A stretch of DNA of 25,210 nucleotides, taken from assembly GCA_023390415.1 (NCBI GenBank), contig JAEWCW010000195.1, positions 1 through 25,210 of the forward strand, written 5' to 3'. The DNA comes from Pseudomonadota bacterium. GTDB taxonomy: Bacteria > Pseudomonadota > Alphaproteobacteria > Sphingomonadales > Sphingomonadaceae. Positions within the stretch are counted from its first letter, which is position 1, and the number at the start of each line of letters is the position of its first letter. The notes beneath the pieces were generated by a model that worked only from the letters and a program-made list of their open reading frames with translations, was not told where the DNA came from and did not search any database. Made by a program: the position numbers and the translations under genes. Below, one piece after another: positions 7,231 to 14,691 of the stretch.

Positions 7231-7383
7231 ATGAGCACGATTCTCCTCATCATCCTCATCATCCTGCTGATCGGCGCCCTGCCGAGCTGGGGCTATAGCC
7301 GCGGCTGGGGCTATGGGCCGTCCGGCCTGCTCGGCCTGATCCTAATCGTCCTGATCATCCTGATCCTGCTCGGACGAATCTGA
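7231..7383 (+). CDS. DUF3309-family small membrane protein
   Basis: A 50-residue protein consisting of two very hydrophobic Ile/Leu stretches (residues 3-16 and 32-48) around a Trp/Tyr/Gly hinge (SWGYSRGWGYGPSG). This layout (MSTILLIILIILLIGALP-W-YS..WGYGPSG..GLILIVLIILLLLG) is that of the DUF3309 family, common in alpha- and betaproteobacteria and of unknown function. A strong ribosome binding site GGAGGT lies 4 bases before ATG 7231. A longer frame upstream (from about 6997) overlaps tRNA-His on the other strand and is not credible. It stands alone; the following gene is 121 bases away across a strong inverted repeat. Confidence 0.85.
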   Translation: MSTILLIILIILLIGALPSWGYSRGWGYGPSGLLGLILIVLIILILLGRI

Positions 7384-7392
7384 CCTTGTTTG

Positions 7393-7447
7393 CGAGGCGC
7401 CGGGAGGCGGCGCGCCGGCAGTGTCCGGCGGTCGCGCCGGCGCCTCG
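7393..7447. repeat. GC-rich nested inverted repeat downstream of the DUF3309 gene
   Basis: An 11-bp perfect stem, CGAGGCGCCGG (7393-7403) with CCGGCGCCTCG (7437-7447), encloses a second hairpin GCCGG-CAGTGT-CCGGC (7414-7429). It begins nine bases after the stop of the DUF3309 gene. No T tract follows on either strand, so it is not a classical intrinsic terminator; it could stabilise mRNA 3' ends or be one copy of a dispersed palindrome. Whether it recurs in the genome cannot be seen from this window. Confidence 0.6.
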
Positions 7448-7504
7448 TCCTTCACATCCGCGCGCAATCGGCTAAAGACGGACGCCCATTATCAAGAGGG
7501 CCCT

Positions 7505-7702
7505 ATGTCTCGCGAACCATCCTATCCCGAAGACTCTCCGGTCGGCGATCCGCAGGAGACCGGCGAGGCGCAGGACAAGACGGAATCGCGCAAGAAGAAG
7601 CAGCTCGTGACCGGCGCGGCGATCGGCATCGGCTCGGCCGCCCTCGTCGCCGCCTTGCTCTACGCCAACCGCTCGCGCGGCAAGGACAAGAAGGGCGCCT
7701 GA
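7505..7702 (+). CDS. Small single-span membrane protein of unknown function
   Basis: A 65-residue protein: an acidic, Pro/Glu-rich N-terminus (MSREPSYPEDSPVGDPQETG), a Lys/Arg patch (RKKKQ, residues 29-33), one membrane helix (about 36-54, GAAIGIGSAALVAALLYAN) and a basic tail (RSRGKDKKGA). The positive-inside rule gives basic residues on both sides, so topology is ambiguous. ATG 7505 is preferred over the longer frame starting at 7421 because AGAGGG lies at proper spacing and the extension would run into the inverted repeat. I do not recognise a named family; similar short acidic-helix-basic proteins are common in sphingomonads. Confidence 0.7.
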   Translation: MSREPSYPEDSPVGDPQETGEAQDKTESRKKKQLVTGAAIGIGSAALVAALLYANRSRGKDKKGA

Positions 7703-7756
7703 GCCCCCGCCGCTTCGCGCGGTGACGGCGGCCCGCGCCTCGTCTATCCTTCCATC

Positions 7757-8299
7757 ATGACCGGCCCGATCATCGAGACCGAACGGCTGATCCTGCGGAT
7801 CCCGCAGGAAAGCGACCTCGGCGGCTGGGCGGAGTTCATGGCGCACGAGGAGGCGACGCGCTTCCTCGGCGGCGCCCAGCCGCGGGCGGTGGCCTGGCGC
7901 GCGATGGCGACGATGACGGGCGCCTGGGCCCTCAAGGGCTTCTCGATGTTCTCGGTGATCGAGAAGCAGACCGGGCGCTGGGTCGGCCGCCTCGGCCCGT
8001 GGCAGCCCGAGGGCTGGCCGGGGACCGAAGTCGGGTGGGGGATCCACCCAGCCCATTGGGGCAAGGGCTATGCCCCCGAGGGCGCAGCGGCGGCGATCGA
8101 CTGGGCGTTCGACCAGCTCGGTTGGAGCGACGTCATCCACTGTATCGATCCGGACAACACGGCTTCGATCCGGGTCGCCGAGCGTCTCGGCTCGAGCGAG
8201 CGTGGGCCGGCCACTCTCCCCCCGCCGCTGGACCATTATCCAATCCGTGTCTGGGGCCAGTCGCGCGCCGAATGGCAGGCAGGGCGCGCCGCGCGATGA
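7757..8299 (+). CDS. GNAT-family N-acetyltransferase (RimJ/RimL type)
   Basis: A 180-residue single-domain acetyltransferase. The start IIETERLILR is the hallmark of the RimJ/RimL subgroup. The GNAT motif A region is VGWGIHPAHWGKGYAPEGAAAAIDWAF (about residues 95-121), with the acetyl-CoA pyrophosphate loop H-W-G-K-G-Y-A, and motif B is I-x-P-D-N-T-A-S-I-R-V-A-E-R-L-G (about 130-146). Members acetylate ribosomal protein N-termini, antibiotics or small amines; the substrate cannot be assigned. Its stop overlaps the start of the next gene (ATGA, 8296-8299), so the two are probably co-translated. Confidence 0.93.
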   Translation: MTGPIIETERLILRIPQESDLGGWAEFMAHEEATRFLGGAQPRAVAWRAMATMTGAWALKGFSMFSVIEKQTGRWVGRLGPWQPEGWPGTEVGWGIHPAHWGKGYAPEGAAAAIDWAFDQLGWSDVIHCIDPDNTASIRVAERLGSSERGPATLPPPLDHYPIRVWGQSRAEWQAGRAAR

Positions 8300-9060
8300 T
8301 CGATCTCTCCGGCATCACCCTCATGGATCTGCTGCCCTTCATTCTGATCGGCTTCGCCGCGCAGTTGATCGACGGCGCGCTCGGCATGGCCTTTGGCGTG
8401 ATCTCGAACACCTTGCTGATCAGCCTCGGCATGCCGCCGGCCGCGGCCTCGGCCAGCGTCCATGCGGTCGAGGTGTTCACCACCGGCGCTTCCGGCCTCA
8501 GCCACGCCGTCTTCCGCAACATCGACTGGCGCCTATTCGGCCGGCTGGTGATCCCTGGGATCATCGGCGGCGTGCTCGGCGCCTATGTTCTTACCCAGAT
8601 CCATGCCGACGTCGCCCGGCCCCTGGTTCTCGCCTATCTGAGCGCAATCGGACTTTACCTGATCTGGCGCGGCAGCGGCCACCCGCCCGGAGCGCACACC
8701 CCGCGGGTCGTCGCCCCGCTCGGCCTGGTCGGCGGCTTCCTCGACGCTGCCGGCGGCGGCGGCTGGGGACCGATCGTCACCTCCAACCTCCTCATCCAGG
8801 GCGCCGATCCACGCCGAGTGATCGGCACGGTCAACGCCGCCGAATTCTTCCTGACCCTGACGATCTCCGCCACCTTCATCGCGGCGCTGGGATTCGAGAC
8901 CTTTACGCTTGCGGTCGTCGGCCTGCTGATCGGCGGGATCGCGGCGGCGCCCCTGGGAGGCTTCGTCGTCAAAAAGCTCCAGCCGCAGCGGCTCCTGCTG
9001 ATGGTCGGAATCGTCCTCACCCTCACCAGCCTCTACGGGGTCTGGCGGGCCCTGTCCTGA
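8296..9060 (+). CDS. TauE/SafE-family membrane permease (putative sulfite/anion exporter)
   Basis: A 254-residue protein with seven to eight hydrophobic segments and the two family repeats: an N-terminal LIGFAAQLIDGALGMAFGVISNTLL and a C-terminal VGGFLDAAGGGGWGPIVTSNLL, both carrying the Gly-rich G-x-G-x-G/DGALGMAFG signature of TauE/SafE (DUF81) transporters. These are thought to export sulfite, sulfoacetate or other organosulfur anions, but most members have no tested substrate. ATG 8296 overlaps the acetyltransferase stop; the frame continues upstream, but only through Arg/Pro-rich shadow sequence. No sulfur-metabolism gene is adjacent, so the cargo is open. Confidence 0.92.
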   Translation: MIDLSGITLMDLLPFILIGFAAQLIDGALGMAFGVISNTLLISLGMPPAAASASVHAVEVFTTGASGLSHAVFRNIDWRLFGRLVIPGIIGGVLGAYVLTQIHADVARPLVLAYLSAIGLYLIWRGSGHPPGAHTPRVVAPLGLVGGFLDAAGGGGWGPIVTSNLLIQGADPRRVIGTVNAAEFFLTLTISATFIAALGFETFTLAVVGLLIGGIAAAPLGGFVVKKLQPQRLLLMVGIVLTLTSLYGVWRALS

Positions 9061-9153
9061 ATCGGGAGCAGGCGGGAGGAGAAATATCCCTGCCGAATCG
9101 TTAACCTTGATCGGCCGCGCCCGAGTCGCGGCATCTTTGGGGGAGAAGATTCG

Positions 9154-9564
9154 GTGCGGAAATCCCTGATCCTTGCGAGCGCGACCTTGGCCTTCGGAGT
9201 CGCCGCGGCATCGCCGAAGATGATCTCGAAGCTCAGCTACGACGACAGCGTCTTCGGTGGCTACGCCCGGGCACAGACGATCGACACTGCGGGCTATCCG
9301 GCGCCGCGTACCTATCGGCCCTGCCGCAGCCGCAGCGACGACAATTGCATCCAGCTCTACGAGCGCAGCGTCCGCGAGGCGATGCGCCGCCAACGGATCG
9401 CCATGGGCGGGCCGGCCGACCCACGCGGGGCCTATCCCGAATGCTCGCGCCTGATTACCGACGAATGTGTTCAGCGCTTCGATCGCGCGCCACGTCCGGC
9501 TCGGCGGGCCGCGCCGCAGCGGCGTCCGACGCCGCCGGCAGAGCTTGAGACTCCCGGGATCTAG
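9154..9564 (+). CDS. Small exported protein with a duplicated Cys motif, unknown function
   Basis: A 136-residue protein starting at GTG 9154, preceded by GGGGGAGAAG at good spacing. The N-terminus is a Sec-type signal (MRKSLILASATLAFGVAAA), with cleavage near residue 19 or possibly after YARA-Q at 40. The mature part contains two copies of the pattern Y-x2-C-x7-C-(I/V)-Q-x-(Y/F)-(E/D)-R, at residues 54-71 and 94-111, which suggests two disulfide-bonded units, and ends in a Pro/Arg-rich tail. I recognise no domain. It converges on addB and shares CTAG (9561-9564) as overlapping stop codons. The upstream 93 bases hold TTAACC (9101-9106) and two GANTC sites (9095-9099, 9123-9127). Confidence 0.75.
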   Translation: MRKSLILASATLAFGVAAASPKMISKLSYDDSVFGGYARAQTIDTAGYPAPRTYRPCRSRSDDNCIQLYERSVREAMRRQRIAMGGPADPRGAYPECSRLITDECVQRFDRAPRPARRAAPQRRPTPPAELETPGI

Positions 9565-12473
9565 GGCTCTTCGGCGGACCCTTCGCGGCCATACCATTCG
9601 TCGAGCCGCATCAGCTGGTCGTAATCGCCATAAGGCGCATATTGTGGGTGGAGCTTGGCGGTGAAGGGCGCGTCGCCGGTCAGCCATTTTTCGGCGGCGG
9701 CGATGAAATGGCGCGCGGCGAGATCTGTGAAGATGTCAGGATCGATTCCGCTGCGCCCTTTGACCGGACTCTTCACGTAGCCGAGCTTGCCGCGGTCGCG
9801 CGCGAGCGACCAATATTCGAAGCAAGCGGGCACGCCCTCGATGCCCTCGAAACCGCCGCGCTCCGCGATCAGGCCGAGCAGGCCGAGCTGGAGTGAGAAT
9901 CCCTCCGCCACGGCCTTCGGGCCAGGCGGAGTCCCGGTCTTGTAGTCGATGATCGCGAGGCCGCCCTCGGCGAGGCGGTCGATCCGATCGGCCACCCCGT
10001 GGAGATCGATTCCGGCGATCTCGGCCCTGCCCTTGATCTCGGCGCGCAGCGGCACCCGTCCCGCTTCGCGGTTCGCCGCGACCTCGGCCGCGATCCAGTC
10101 GATTGCTTCGAGCAGCCGCGGCTGCCAGAGCGCGCGCATGAGCGGGTGGGCAGCGCTTTCGGCGAGCAGCTTTTCGGCACGCGGACGGAGCCGCTCGGGA
10201 TCGCAATCATCCTCCTTCGCCCAGGCCTCGAGCACGGCATGGACCGCGCTTCCGCGCCAGGCCGCGCTCGGATCGGCGTCGACCGGATCGAGCGCGCCGA
10301 GCTTGAGCAGCTTGCGGGCGTAGAAGGCGTAAGGATCCGCCTTGAGGCGGTCGACATCGGTGACCGAGATCGTCCGCGGGCGCGCCGCGACAGGCGGGGC
10401 GGGTGCGGGGCGCTTCGAAGGGCGATAGGCGGCCGGACGGTCGATCGCCTTCGCCCACCTGACATGGATCGGCGAGCGGGTCATTCCGCCGGTCATCGCC
10501 TCCAGTCGCAGCCAGAATCGCGACGGGACTGCCGGCGAACGCGCGTCGCGGCGGGCACGGGTGACCAGGACCTGGCGACCGCCTAGCGCCATCGCAAAGT
10601 CGTGGGCAGCGAGGCCGATCCGGCGCTCCAGGCTGGGCAGGCCGAGCTCATGGCGGAGTCGCGGCGCGAGCCAGGGATCCGGCGTCGGAAGTGCCGGCCA
10701 GGTGCCCTCGTTGAGACCACCGAGGATGACGAGGTCCGCCTGTTGCAGCCGAGCCTCGATCAGGCCCCAGATGAAGATCCGGGGATGCTGGCCGTAAGGC
10801 GGGCGGACCGCCGTCTCGGCCATCAGGCGTTCGATGATGGCCGGCAGATGGTCGGCGGAGAGGCGGCCCGGCCCCTCCCCCGCCGCATCCTCCAACTCGG
10901 CGAAGAGGTCCGACGCCGCCCGCCCTGCCGGGCCGGCCCACACCGCGTCGCCGGACAGGCGCGACGCAGTTTCTCGGAGGGCGGCGAGCAGGCCTGCGAG
11001 ATCGGCGCCCGCGGCGAAGGCCTGCTCCAGCGGACGGAGCAGGTCCGCGGCCCTGCGCCACCAGGGATGGTCGAAGCGCTCCGCGATCCCCTCGAGCCCC
11101 GCCGGCGGCCGAGGACCGCGCAAGGCGACGTCCAGGGCGCGGACTCCGTCGAGCCAGTCGAGCCGCCCCTCGCCGCGCATGACCAAGGGATGCTTGAGCA
11201 GGGTGAGCAAGGCGACCGGCGCGAAGCGTTCCGCCGCGGCCGTGGCGGCGGCGAGCAGAAGGGTTCCGGGCGGTGTCAGCGACAGCGGCCGTCCGGCGCT
11301 GTCGTCGGCCTCGATCCCCCAGCGGCGGAGATGCGCCGAGACCCGCCGAGCGAGCAGCCGGTCCGGCGTGACCAGCGCCGCGGTACGGCCGGGCATCTCG
11401 AGCGCCTCGCGAAGCGCAATGGCGATGACCTGCGCTTCCTCGGCCGGCGTCGCGAGCTCGGCGGCGCGAACTCCGGTCAGGCGGCGCTCCGCCGGCTTCA
11501 GCTGCTGCCACTTCGCAGTGAAGCGCGGCGGCGCCATGGCATTGCCGATCGCCCGGCTGCGCACCGCCGGAGCGTCCCTGCCCCCGCCCCAGCGCCACCC
11601 CTCGACCTCGCCGCGCGCGACGTCCATCCGATCGAGCAGGAGCTTCAGATGATATTGCGGATGGGTCTCGATCGACGGCTTTCGGCGCCCGGTCTCCGGA
11701 TCGGGATCGTGGGGGCCGAGGGCAGTCCACTCCCCGTCCGGCATCAGCAGATCGAGGCCCGGGAAGACGACGAAGCCCTTCTCCATCCGCGAGACGGTGC
11801 GCAGCAGCCGCGCGACCGCGGGCGCGGCCGTGGTGATCCCGGCGGCGGCGACGAAGCCGCGGGGCGGGCTCGACTGCCAGCGCGCGGCGATGGTCCGGAG
11901 CAAGCGGTTGCGGCGATCGGCCGAATCGATCCGCCCCCGTTCGGCGAGCAAGGCCGGCCAGTCGCGGAGGATTAGCTCCAGCTGGTCGAGCGAGGTCTGC
12001 CAATGGGCCGATAGATCGGGCATATCCGCGGCAAAGGCCCGCAGCCTCGTCGGCTCGATCTCCTCGAACAGCAATTGATCGAGGGTTCGGGCGAGGTCGC
12101 CGGCGAGCCGAAGGGCCTCGGCGGCATCGACGTCGCGGTGCCGCTGGACGAGAGGCGCGAGCAGCATCAGCCGCTCCACCGGCGCGACGGCGGGCGGAAT
12201 CGCTTCCCCCTCGCCGAGCGGCTCCAGGGCGCCGCCGATTCGCTCCTCGAGCTCCGGATCGCCGATCGTCACCAGCCGCGGCAGCAGCAAGCCCCCCGCG
12301 GAGCGACGGACGAACGCCTCCTGAAGCGCCCGGGCGGCGCGGTTGTTCGGGACCAGCACCAGTCCCGCGGCGAGGTCGGTCGGGCCCTTGCCGAAGCGGG
12401 CCTGGAGCCCCGCTGCGAAGGCATCGGCGAAGGCGCGGTGGGGCGGGATGGTGTAGACGGAGGGCGCGCTCAC
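9561..12473 (-). CDS. addB: Double-strand break repair protein AddB (alphaproteobacterial type)
   Basis: A 970-residue protein, the length usual for alphaproteobacterial AddB. AddB pairs with AddA to form the helicase-nuclease that resects double-strand breaks for RecA. The N-terminal part has the family block LVPNNRAARALQEAF (about residues 40-54) where ATP-binding relatives carry a Walker A; there is no GKT, so this subunit should not be an active helicase. The middle holds helicase-fold remnants (LVILGGLNEGTWPALPTPDPWLAPRLR). The C-terminal RecB-type nuclease has GVADRID (D829) and I-I-D843-Y-K845-T-G. I see no cysteines for the 4Fe-4S staple found in Bacillus AddB. The start is GTG 12473, 33 bases after murU. 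No addA follows: the gene ends on a CTAG shared with a convergent gene. Confidence 0.95.
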   Translation of the reverse strand: MSAPSVYTIPPHRAFADAFAAGLQARFGKGPTDLAAGLVLVPNNRAARALQEAFVRRSAGGLLLPRLVTIGDPELEERIGGALEPLGEGEAIPPAVAPVERLMLLAPLVQRHRDVDAAEALRLAGDLARTLDQLLFEEIEPTRLRAFAADMPDLSAHWQTSLDQLELILRDWPALLAERGRIDSADRRNRLLRTIAARWQSSPPRGFVAAAGITTAAPAVARLLRTVSRMEKGFVVFPGLDLLMPDGEWTALGPHDPDPETGRRKPSIETHPQYHLKLLLDRMDVARGEVEGWRWGGGRDAPAVRSRAIGNAMAPPRFTAKWQQLKPAERRLTGVRAAELATPAEEAQVIAIALREALEMPGRTAALVTPDRLLARRVSAHLRRWGIEADDSAGRPLSLTPPGTLLLAAATAAAERFAPVALLTLLKHPLVMRGEGRLDWLDGVRALDVALRGPRPPAGLEGIAERFDHPWWRRAADLLRPLEQAFAAGADLAGLLAALRETASRLSGDAVWAGPAGRAASDLFAELEDAAGEGPGRLSADHLPAIIERLMAETAVRPPYGQHPRIFIWGLIEARLQQADLVILGGLNEGTWPALPTPDPWLAPRLRHELGLPSLERRIGLAAHDFAMALGGRQVLVTRARRDARSPAVPSRFWLRLEAMTGGMTRSPIHVRWAKAIDRPAAYRPSKRPAPAPPVAARPRTISVTDVDRLKADPYAFYARKLLKLGALDPVDADPSAAWRGSAVHAVLEAWAKEDDCDPERLRPRAEKLLAESAAHPLMRALWQPRLLEAIDWIAAEVAANREAGRVPLRAEIKGRAEIAGIDLHGVADRIDRLAEGGLAIIDYKTGTPPGPKAVAEGFSLQLGLLGLIAERGGFEGIEGVPACFEYWSLARDRGKLGYVKSPVKGRSGIDPDIFTDLAARHFIAAAEKWLTGDAPFTAKLHPQYAPYGDYDQLMRLDEWYGREGSAEEP

Positions 12474-12506
12474 GAGACCGAGCGTATCGGCTGAGCGGCG
12501 GGCGCG

Positions 12507-13271
12507 CTACATCTGGCCGAGAATTTCCTCGGCCTTGGCGATGTTGGCGGGGGCCCCGATGTCGAACCACAGGCCCTGGTGGACGGTGCCGTAGCACCGG
12601 CCTGCCTCGATCGCGCGGTTCCAGAGGAGATTGGTCGAGAAGGGCCCGTCCGGAAGCTCGCCCTCGAACAGCCGCTTCGAGACCATCTGGATGCCGGTAT
12701 AGACGAAGGGTGCAACCCCGGTCTTGCGCCGGCGAAGCTTGCCTTCGGCGCTCATGTGGAAGTCGCCCTGCCCCCTGTGGCAATGGGCGTTGGCGTGAGG
12801 GACGAGGAGGAGCAGAGCGTCCATCTTGGCGTCATCCCAGTTCGACGCCAGCAGCCGAAACGTATCGACCGGCCCGTCGACCCAGAGATTGTCGGAATTG
12901 ACCGCGAGGAACGGGTCAGCGTCGATCAGCGGTAGCGCCCGGACCAGCCCGCCGCCAGTCTCGAGCAACTGGTCCCGCTCGTCCGAGACAGCGATTTCAA
13001 GACCTTGCACGCGGTGCTTCAGATGCGCTTCGAGCGCGTCGGGCAGATAATGGACATTCACCACCGCCTTCCTGACCCCGGCAGCGCGAAGCCGGTCGAG
13101 AACGTGGTCGATGAGCGGCTTGCCGGCGACGTCGACCAGCGGCTTCGGGCGGGTGGCGGTCAACGGCCGCATCCTTTTGCCCAGACCGGCGGCCATCACC
13201 ATCGCCACTTCGGGGACGGGGACGCCGGGGTCCGGCCGGATCGAGAGCGCGCGGCGCTGGCGCTTTGTCAC
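12507..13271 (-). CDS. murU: N-acetylmuramate alpha-1-phosphate uridylyltransferase MurU
   Basis: About 254 residues if the start is GTG 13271, which overlaps the amgK stop as GTGA. The nucleotidyltransferase signature is AMVMAAGLGKRMRPLTATRPK (about 23-43), with the nucleotide-binding loop and lysine KPLVDVAGKPLIDH, then LLETGGGL, the metal-site segment AVNSDNLW, and FVYTGIQ and WFDIGAP toward the end. These blocks and the neighbouring amgK fit MurU, which converts MurNAc-1-phosphate plus UTP to UDP-MurNAc in cell-wall recycling; glucose- or mannose-1-phosphate transferases share the fold but not this gene pairing. The frame extends about 80 codons upstream inside amgK and that part is not expected to be translated. 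Confidence 0.9.
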   Translation of the reverse strand: MTKRQRRALSIRPDPGVPVPEVAMVMAAGLGKRMRPLTATRPKPLVDVAGKPLIDHVLDRLRAAGVRKAVVNVHYLPDALEAHLKHRVQGLEIAVSDERDQLLETGGGLVRALPLIDADPFLAVNSDNLWVDGPVDTFRLLASNWDDAKMDALLLLVPHANAHCHRGQGDFHMSAEGKLRRRKTGVAPFVYTGIQMVSKRLFEGELPDGPFSTNLLWNRAIEAGRCYGTVHQGLWFDIGAPANIAKAEEILGQM

Positions 13272-14266
13272 GCGGTCTCCCTCCACGCGGCTGCACGCTT
13301 GTCGGCAGGCACGTTGGCGTCGAACCAGGCGCGGACCGGCGCGAGCGAGGGATGGGCGAGATCGCGCTCGAATAGGCCCCACATGCGCGGCTGGAAGGTC
13401 TTGTAACGAGGCTTGTCGTCGCGCTTCCAGAGACGAGCGAAGACTCCAAGTATGCGCGCGTTGCGCTGGCCGGCCAGCGTCCAATAGGCGCGCTCGAAGG
13501 TCGCGTCGCAACCGGTGGCAGCGACATAGCGGTCGATCATCGCGCGCTCGATCTCCGTCGGCACGTCGCGGCGGGCATCTTCGAGCACCGACGCCAGATC
13601 GTAAGCGGGGTGACCGATGAGCGCGTCCTGGAAGTCGAGAAGGCCGTAGCGGGAGACACCCTCCCGCCCTTCGACCAGCATCAGATTCTCGGCGTGATAG
13701 TCGCGAAGGACCGTCACCGGCCCGAGCCCGTCCCTTGAGACCGGCTCGAGCACCTGTTGCCAGGCGGCGGCATAGCCCTGCTTATCGACCTCCAGTCCGA
13801 CCGTGGGGCAATACCAGTCCACGAACAGGCTGAGCTCGTCGAGCCAATGCTCAAGGTCGTGGACGCGCAGGCCCGGCATCGGCGGCTGGCGGTGAAGGTG
13901 GATGAGGACGTCGACGGCGAGCTCATAGAGCTCGATCTCGCGATGGGGGTCGCTCTCGAGGAATTCGCGCAGCCGAAAATCGCCGAAATCGCCGAGCAGC
14001 AGAAGCCCGCGATCGACGTCGCGGGCCAGGATTTCCGGCGCGCTGAGCCCGACCGAGTGAAGCCATTCGGCGACAGCCACGAAAGGCCGCACGTCCTCAT
14101 GCTCGGGGGGTGCGTCCATCAGCACGGCAGTGTCGCGCCCACGCACGACGCGGAAATAGCGGCGGAAGCTGGCGTCGCCGGCAAGGGGCAGGATTTGCGC
14201 GCCTTCCCAGCCATGGGCGGCGAGAAAATCCGGCGCCGCAGCCGGCGGAATCATCGGGGAGGCCAT
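13268..14266 (-). CDS. amgK: Anomeric N-acetylmuramate/N-acetylglucosamine kinase AmgK
   Basis: A 332-residue aminoglycoside-phosphotransferase-fold kinase. An N-terminal nucleotide loop reads LPLAGDASFRRYFRV (27-40), the catalytic loop is LRD189YHAEN194LM, and the metal-binding aspartate is D211 in LLDFQDALIGHPAYDLASVLEDAR. The DFQDA-x2-GHPAYDL pattern together with the adjacent murU identifies it as AmgK, which phosphorylates MurNAc (and GlcNAc) at the anomeric carbon so that muropeptide sugars return to UDP-MurNAc without going through MurA/MurB. This route bypasses fosfomycin in species that use it. Two starts are possible: ATG 14266, close behind GGGGGGAG, and ATG 14254, which makes an exact ATGA overlap with the tsaE stop; I chose 14266 for its ribosome binding site. 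Confidence 0.93.
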   Translation of the reverse strand: MASPMIPPAAAPDFLAAHGWEGAQILPLAGDASFRRYFRVVRGRDTAVLMDAPPEHEDVRPFVAVAEWLHSVGLSAPEILARDVDRGLLLLGDFGDFRLREFLESDPHREIELYELAVDVLIHLHRQPPMPGLRVHDLEHWLDELSLFVDWYCPTVGLEVDKQGYAAAWQQVLEPVSRDGLGPVTVLRDYHAENLMLVEGREGVSRYGLLDFQDALIGHPAYDLASVLEDARRDVPTEIERAMIDRYVAATGCDATFERAYWTLAGQRNARILGVFARLWKRDDKPRYKTFQPRMWGLFERDLAHPSLAPVRAWFDANVPADKRAAAWRETA

Positions 14267-14691
14267 CGCTCCCCCCAAGAGGACGGCCCTTCGACTGTCA
14301 AGGCGCGGCCGCCCGCAGAATCGCGATCGAGGCGAAGCCGCAGGGCGGATGCGGGCAGAGCCGCGCCGAGTCGTTCTGGCCACTCGATCACCAGAGCGCC
14401 GTCCGCCGCCTCCTCCAGCGCCAACTCCTCGATCTCCGACGGGTCCTCGATCCGGTACAGATCGACGTGCCACAGCGGCAGTCGGACGTCGGGCGGGTCG
14501 TAGGTGATGACGATCGGGAAGGTCGGGCTCGCAACCTCCCCTTCGAAACCGAGGCCGCGCAGGATCCCGCGTGCCAGAGTCGTCTTGCCTGCGCCGAGAT
14601 CGCCGTACAGCGCGACCACGTCTCCCGGGCGAAGCAATGCACCGAGGCGCGCGCCGGCGGATTCCGTGTCGGCTTCCGTCGCAAGGATCAT
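14251..14691 (-). CDS. tsaE: tRNA N6-threonylcarbamoyladenosine biosynthesis ATPase TsaE
   Basis: A 146-residue P-loop protein with Walker A G30-D-L-G-A-G-K-T-T38, SPTFPIVITYD (switch-like region), the H-V-D-L-Y-R-I motif typical of TsaE, and IEWPERL. TsaE works with TsaB, TsaC and TsaD to add t6A at position 37 of ANN-decoding tRNAs and is nearly universal in bacteria. It lies between the divL-like gene, whose stop its ATG overlaps (ATGA, 14688-14691), and amgK, whose start it overlaps. The C-terminal part is Pro/Trp-rich and may be slightly variable in length. Confidence 0.95.
   Translation of the reverse strand: MILATEADTESAGARLGALLRPGDVVALYGDLGAGKTTLARGILRGLGFEGEVASPTFPIVITYDPPDVRLPLWHVDLYRIEDPSEIEELALEEAADGALVIEWPERLGAALPASALRLRLDRDSAGGRALTVEGPSSWGERWPPR

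Noticed and set aside
10648..12783. 711-codon minus-strand frame overlapping addB and murU
   Set aside because: It is in a different frame from addB and murU, with Arg/Gly/Ala-rich sequence and no recognisable motif.
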